Source: Platerodrilus igneus
Taxonomy: Eukaryota; Arthropoda; Insecta; Coleoptera; Lycidae
Reading direction: 5' to 3'
Length of the DNA stretch: 64,000 bases
Assembly (NCBI GenBank): GCA_036346225.1
Contig: JARFIW010000831.1
Coordinates: forward strand, 124,001 to 188,000
The position numbers and the translations under genes are program-made. Position 1 is the stretch's first letter. The number at the start of each line of letters is the position of its first letter. The notes under the pieces were generated by a model, which had not been told where the DNA came from, did no database searches, and saw only the letters and a list, made by a program, of their open reading frames with translations. This document shows, piece by piece, positions 58,621 through 64,000 of this stretch.

Positions 58621-59521
58621 AATAAACACTCATCCCAAGAATTTTATATTTCGTTTCCTTCTACTTTACATAATGAATGCTCAGTTATTATCTTATTGAA
58701 AAATTTCTACAAGTTTAATTTTATGGAACAGAAGTCTGTTACATTCGAAGTTGACCACATGTTTGTTTTGTACCTACACTAAGAGTTCCTACAACGCAGG
58801 ATGTCTTAGTTTCCTGGATATTGAAGGATTCCTGTAACTTAAGTAACTTTGTATTAGTTTAGTTACTAATACTACAGGTAGTATGAAAGTTAAACTTTTA
58901 CCTTATCGTTTTTCTGTTAAAATAAAGAGGCCTAACCTCTATTTAAATTTGTCTTTGTCACTACAAATATTTTGTATTGATTATTAATTACCTTTTACTT
59001 ACCTTAATTGATTTCAAATAGCATTCTCTAATATATAACCTTATCTTAAATGATTTCAAATATAATTATCTAATACATAACCTAACAATATGTAAACATT
59101 TGAAGCTTCATATGGTGAAAAGGTTTATTACTTAAACTTTCATTTCATGTGTAATTTGTTACATGACATTACAATTATGATCACTTTTTGATTTACTCTC
59201 ACATTAAGTAAAATTTTGAGTTTCTAAACAGAGATTATTTATTTTGTTTTCTCTATAGAAAATTTCTCGTGTACATTTTATTAAATATGTGAATTATATC
59301 ATGTTAAAATATATAGCGATGTCTACTATGTTAATGACACATGCATATATCTTATACATGCCTTTGGAATTATAATAACTTGAGTATTAATATACATATT
59401 TAGTCAAATTTCTCTTATCGTGTTTTAACTTTTGTTTCTCTAAGTTATTTTACAGTTGTGTAAACAGGTGTCTTGATACTTAAATTTTAACATTCAGATA
59501 TTCTCCAAACATTCCCCTTAC
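58621..59521. other. AT-rich DNA, no gene seen
   Basis: Low-GC sequence with no supported feature. Confidence 0.5.
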
Positions 59522-59671
59522 CCTGATGATTTCAAGTCTCACGCAGCCTCCGAAACCATAAAGGTCGATGCAAGCTGTGCCGAAGTATTTCTTATACTTC
59601 GTCGTGCGCTTACTCTTTTTATAACATCGAGAAAAGAGTAAGGTGCAACGTATAGAATTTTGGCTTATCAA
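59522..59671 (-). CDS. Candidate minus-strand exon
   Basis: The minus strand is open from 59671 through RCYKKSKRTTKYKKYFGTAC and IDLYGFGGCVRLEIIR to a donor-like AGG|GTAAGG whose intron would start at 59521. GC content is above that of the surroundings. Two perfect inverted repeats (59581-59601 and 59609-59642) lie within it, so part of the pattern may reflect structure and not coding. The 5' boundary is uncertain; possible acceptors lie in the CTTACTCTTTTCTCG stretch. Not recognised. Confidence 0.25.
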
Positions 59672-61135
59672 AACCAGGGTATCGATACGTAGACGAACCT
59701 GTATACTGATCCATTCGATATATACAATAGTAGTATAACTATGGAGAAGCTGAGCCAGCCCTTTTTAAAGGGTCATAAATATCTTGTAAAGGGTGTGTGT
59801 ATTATAGAAAAGAGAAGTATGTTTGTGCAGGTGTGTGTGTGTGTGTAGGTGTAGTCATGCATGGGTGGTGGTGATGTTAATGGAGAAGTTGGGGCGCCCT
59901 TATGATAAAAGTGTAGATATCGATCGAGTGTTGTGTTTTATTTTTGAAAAGAAAGGTATGTATTATTATGTGTATAGGTGTAGGCGTGTGTTTTTTGGGG
60001 AGGGTGCGTGGTGGACGTGTGTGTCATTGTTTTAGTCTAAGATGAAATATTGTAAGGGCCGCGCAAGCTGTGCGAACGTGTTTTTGTTTTAAGAATTGGT
60101 TTTCGGGTATCGTAGTGGTCGCGTTCGTCTAAAGGGTAGAAGGTGGAGAATAAGGCTGGGTAAATAACCGCAAGGTTTTTATTACAGGTGTCAATAAAAA
60201 AAAAATAGCGTGTTGCGTTTGTATCGCGTTTTTTAATGAGAGAATATGAAGGTGTATATTGAATTGTTCAGTAATGTAATTGTTCGGTATAAATGGTTCG
60301 ATGACGTGTGTATTGTTGTTGAAAATAAAAAAGTCCTTTCCTTAATTCGTATACATTATATGAATCAAAGCATTTGCCGAGAGATAAATAAGTCTTCTCG
60401 TAAATTTGTTTAGTATACATTGTATGAAGCGGAAGCTCAATATAAAAGATCAAGTATGTGTCTATAATTATTTTTTATTATCGAAGTCGGGGAATCGCTT
60501 TTGATTAAAACATTGTATGCACAAAAGATAGCTTCTTTGAACGCGTAAAGAAAATACTGTAGTTCATGATTACATCATCGTGAGTAATTTTTAGTCTGCT
60601 TAAAAATATCTGTTAGTAATTATAGAGATCAAAGAAGCTCCCCCGATGAATAGATATATTGTAGTATGTGTAATCAATTAATTTGTTTCGACTGAAACAA
60701 TTTGCAACATTGTACGTGATGTATTTGAATTAATTTTTAGTATCCTTTATATGTAAATGATTATTGAATATTTTAATTTCAGTACACACATCGTTTTGAA
60801 TCATTAATTATATAGGAGCCCATTATTTTTAACAAATATGGGTTTATAGATCCTCGAAATAATAGGCGATTGAAAATTTTATATTCTTTATCGATACCAA
60901 GTCGGGGAAAATTGCTTGAATACATCTTTGAATAAAAATATGCATCATTAATTTTTATGCGATTTCAATATCCGCCTAATAAAAGATAACGTTTTAATTT
61001 GAATGAGCTTTTTTTTGTCCAGACAAGGGCAATGCTATTTAATTCTAATTAATTGCTATCATTAATGTCTTAATCGTGTATGTGCTTGGGAAGCGGTAAT
61101 CAGATGCGTAATAAATTGTATGTCATTCGGCGTGA

Positions 61136-61144
61136 TATAAATAG
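61136..61144 (+). promoter_or_regulatory. TATA box of the second element's first gene
   Basis: TATAAATAG lies about 155 bp before ATG 61298. The space includes a possible 5'-UTR intron 61238-61289 (CAG|GTAATA ... AATTAG|A), which would bring the spliced leader to about 80 nt. Confidence 0.5.
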
Positions 61145-61297
61145 AGGATCACTTGTAAGGCTTTTTTATCTTGTAAAATATAAGTTTGAGAGAGAATCGT
61201 CAACGTGTTTGTCATCGTGCAGCTTGCATTAAAACAGGTAATAATTTTAAATATATTTTTTAACTTTATGTAATTATATTCGTAATTAGAAATAAAC

Positions 61298-61774
61298 ATG
61301 GAGTTAATTAAAAAAATCAATTCAGTAAGCCGAATCGATAAGAAGAAGACCGTAAAAGTTAAGGATCTCGAGCTACAGCGCCCTTATCAGGTTTTAAGCA
61401 TCAAATCTTCTCAGTCAAAGAAAAATTCTCGCATTATTCTCGTCGAATTAGAAGAATGCGTTGTGTTCCTTCCGCAGAGAATCGTGGACGTAATTAGCGA
61501 CAAAGATATCGAGGAGCTGAATAAACAGGAATGCCTTTGTTTGCACTACCTAGGAGCATTTGAAGTTGGTTAGTATTTAATTTTTTAATTTTTTATTTAA
61601 AAAACTAATATGAAATTCGTTTATTTTAAAGGTAAACCTAATCCTGCTGCGAGCATTTCCTTCTGCTGCATGGGCGAAAAACAAAAGGATTCATCATCAG
61701 CCCTCATGGATCCTCCCAAAGAAAATCAAGAACAGCAAGAGCAAAAAAAGCCATCCGTATCGTCATCACACTAG
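61298..61774 (+). CDS. Small terminal-proximal Polinton protein, spliced
   Basis: Exon 1 (61298-61568) starts MELIKKINSVSRIDKKKTVK and contains DLELQRPYQVLSIK, RIILVELEECVVFLPQRI and KDIEELNKQECL. A 63-bp intron (61569-61631; GTTAGT ... TTTAAAG) interrupts a Gly codon. Exon 2 (61632-61774) continues GKPNPAASISFCCMGEK with a Gln/Glu/Ser-rich tail ending SSSH. The spliced product is 137 residues; without splicing a stop follows at 61571. The core aligns with the intronless 98-residue protein at 15562-15858. OB-fold-like by hydrophobic pattern; a DNA-binding role is inference. Confidence 0.7.
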
Positions 61775-61843
61775 AATACCTACCTATACATGGTAATTAA
61801 TTTTTATAATTTTAGTATTTTTACATCTTGATTTTTTAAAGTT

Positions 61844-62665
61844 ATGAGTATTGAATATAGAATTAGATCAGCAACCCATTACAATCGTGATATGCTAATT
61901 GCGGATTATCCACATAATTTTGTAGAATCGCATGCAAGGAATTGCCTGCTTATTTAAAAGACTTTAAATATCGGGACGGGTTTTTGATTGGGTCTCGAGC
62001 CCTTTTTCTATTTTGCATGCAGTTTAATTTGATCGACAATTTAACGTGCTTAGAAGATTCGTATTCTAACACAATAGCGTTTTGCTTCACCGACGTGTCT
62101 CGTATGAAAGAAAAGCTTTTTAATTTATGTAATTACGACCGAAAAGTATTCTATAATATTAGCGAAAGCATCTCGGCCGGTATTAGGTTATTTAGATTTG
62201 TAGATCAATCTGCCGTATCACCATTAAAAACAGTGTTTAATTTTCAGTATAAATGTGAAAGTGACATTTTCTTTTATGCAACTCTAAGAACCGATTGCCT
62301 ATACGTGGACTTAAAAAATAGAGAATTCGTGTTTTCAACTCAATTTATTAATTCTTTGTTGATTTGTAGAAAAAACCCTCCGCATGCGCTTGCATGAACT
62401 CGGCGATTTATTTGTCTATAGTAAATCTATTAGAACGACAGATGTATTTTCTATAAAATCATCTAAAAATTACAGATTCAGAAAAATATGCTATAGACTT
62501 ATCCTTTTGTATAAGATTTTTAAACTCGTCCAAATTGTTGGAATAAAACGGGAACTGCATGCCGAATTAGAAGCCATTTTATGGTCGTGCGATTTATCGC
62601 CCAAATACGATACGCCAAACGTATTAGTAAAATTGCAAGGCTCAAAATACAGAAAGTTGGCATAG
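61844..62665 (+). pseudogene. Unrecognised gene of the second Polinton, frameshifted
   Basis: Starts MSIEYRIRSATHYNRDMLIA at ATG 61844, shifts frame near 61935 to LPAYLKDFKYRDGFLIGSRA and continues through FVDQSAVSPLKTVFNFQYKC to 62370, then shifts again in an A-run near 62372 to LHELGDLFVYSKSIRTTDVF, ending YRKLA at 62665. The three pieces together give about 270 residues. The shifts could be errors, decay, or an unrecognised intron. I know no relative; the first Polinton has no obvious counterpart at this position. Confidence 0.45.
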
Positions 62666-62723
62666 AAATACGAAAAAAAAAAAGTTAACTAACAGAAAAA
62701 TCGAAGCGGACGCGGGCGTTTCG

Positions 62724-63858
62724 ATGTGTTGTAATCAGATGCTACAGTTGTATCGAAAAGTGCACGCAATTTTAACGAAATGTCGTAAAACTAAAGTATT
62801 TCGCAATTGGGTTCGAATATTAAAATCACACATTCACAACACCGAATCGATTTTAAGAACGGGGAAACAAACTTCTTCGCTCTCGGCTAGTTATCTGAAT
62901 CTATTCGAAAATCTTCTATGCCATATGAAAAGATATAAAACGCTATTTAAAAATCTATTAAAAAAACTACTGCTGCAGAATGTTCCTAAACAATGGATGC
63001 GTTGTCGGAGCACGCCTCGACATTCTGAATTGGTTTGGAAGCCAATCGTGTCTGCGTTTAAATCGAGAATTCAAACAGCTCAAATTATTAATGTTGCACA
63101 TAAAGATCTTAATTTATTTATCGAAGATTGTAAAAAACTAATTTTATCCAAATTGTATACGATTTTTAAAAATCACTCGGTAAACCTTAAAATTAATGTC
63201 GTGTTAGCGTGCGATTTTTTCAAATTTTCCGACGCGCGTAACGAAAATGAGTTTCAAACTAGGTATTTTTTGACGTCCAACTTTTTAATTTGTTTCGGCA
63301 ATTCAGAGAAGTTTAACGAGTGGTTTGCGTGCAATATCGCAACACGCTTGTTGGATAAAATAGAGAACGACACAATGCACGGGTCAGGATTCACGCTATC
63401 CGAAATATTATTTCTAAATGTTAATATTAATAAATGCTATGATATGTTTCACGCGAGTTGTTTCATGCCTCTTCCTATCGCAATTCAAAACAAAAAGGCC
63501 TGTTTAAACATTAGAAACAATGATTTTTCATGCTTTTATTGGAGCGTTTTAGCCGGAATAATTAAGCCTACAGCAGGTAAGCATGCTACTCGCACAACTT
63601 CGTATCCGCAATTTGCAGAAATTTTTAATATGAAAAATTTGGTCAGCCCCATGCCTATATCGAATATATCGAAATTCGAAAAGCAGAATGATATTTCTGT
63701 AAATGTTTTTGCTCTTATTTTAAAACGCGCTCGATACATCGTAATACCGGTACAATTAACTAGCCAAAAACGAGATAAACACGTTAATCTGTTGATTGTT
63801 GAAGATGCGTATGTCGACGAGTCATCAAAATTTAATTCTGACGACAGCGAAGACGTCA

Positions 63859-63906
<48 letters not shown>

Positions 63907-64000
63907 GCGGAGGCGACGAAGCCGATAAAGTTGGAAAAAGTTTGGAAGAATTAAAAAAAAATATTAAAGATTATAAACGGGGCGTTAGATATCATTATTG
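62724..64000 (+). CDS. polB: DNA polymerase B, N-terminal region, uninterrupted to window edge
   Basis: An open frame of 425 codons from ATG 62724 (MCCNQMLQLYRKVHAILTKC) to the end of the window, without a stop. It aligns in order with the N-terminal part of the first Polinton's polymerase: FNEWFACNIATRLLDKIE with LWYKENVLNKISKRLEEF, ILFLNVNINKCYDMFHASC with VLHLKVNINNHDPLKGGC, and NNDFSCFYWSVLAG with NNDQHCILWSLVSA. After a domain ending LLIVEDAY there is a 10-Asp run and a Gly run (63868-63910), a flexible linker absent from the first element. Catalytic motifs would lie beyond the window. Confidence 0.85.

Larger units (their letters stand above)
59729..64000 (+). mobile_element. Second Polinton-like element, left part (runs off the window)
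   Basis: A divergent Polinton on the plus strand. It carries a small terminal-proximal gene related to 15562-15858, then an unrecognised gene, then the N-terminal half of DNA polymerase B, in an order compatible with the first element. The exact left end is uncertain. AGTAGTATAACTATGG at 59729 is a candidate terminus because the first element begins AGTAGGTAAATAA; 59729-61130 would then be the inverted repeat, a G/T-rich noncoding stretch. The matching right end lies outside the window. Confidence 0.75.

Noticed and set aside
58387..58629. Minus-strand frame with TGAYLTGGYLTEG repeats
   Set aside because: Opposite strand of the VKYP-type repeats; the plus-strand frame gives the pattern known in insect cuticular proteins, so the minus frame is the less likely reading.
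59823..60035. Cys/Val/Arg-rich frame in the G/T-rich region
   Set aside because: Composition follows TGTGTG-type repeats; no homologous pattern, and it lies in the likely TIR of the second Polinton.

Overview
The window is repeat-rich, AT-rich eukaryotic DNA, almost certainly from an arthropod and most likely an insect. The evidence is the mix of mobile elements: an env-bearing Ty3/gypsy element of errantivirus type, Polinton/Maverick elements, a Mag-like gypsy element, RTE-type LINE fragments, a tRNA-derived SINE, and Copia and mariner-like remnants, with GT-AG introns and (TA)n tracts. There is no prokaryotic gene organisation. The only hints of a host gene are a well-bounded 42-codon exon on the minus strand (34695-34820) and weaker minus-strand exon candidates near 6.8 kb and 59.5 kb, so much of the window may be intronic or intergenic.

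Layout. 1-10306: decayed sequence with a mariner-like transposase remnant, a SINE, two LINE remnants and a Copia gag remnant. 10307-34212: a gypsy/errantivirus-like provirus (LTR, tRNA-Ser-like primer site, gag, pol, env, LTR) split inside its reverse transcriptase by a 14,787-bp Polinton (15015-29801) with a perfect 6-bp target duplication. 35460-38700: an RTE-type LINE with a duplicated 3' end. 38779-47935: two copies of a 1.6-1.7-kb element in opposite orientation, each bounded by (TA)n, around an intact 425-codon Gag-like gene. 49049-53809: a Mag-like LTR element with a perfect 5-bp target duplication. 54414-57315: a TA/TG microsatellite, two tandem SINEs sharing one target repeat, and a third gypsy remnant. 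59.7-64.0 kb: the start of a second, divergent Polinton-like element that runs off the right edge.

The first Polinton has a near-full gene complement: protein-primed DNA polymerase B, packaging ATPase, integrase with a chromodomain-like tail, adenovirus-type cysteine protease, major and minor jelly-roll capsid proteins, and a minor capsid protein with a parvovirus-like phospholipase A2 domain. Most of these genes are frameshifted, so the copy is a fossil. Its inverted repeats have terminal palindromes and an iterated motif, and each contains a TATA box firing inward. The second element shares a small terminal-proximal gene and the N-terminal polymerase region with the first, and its polymerase frame is open for 425 codons to the window edge. 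All genes were identified by reading translations by eye; no database search was possible.
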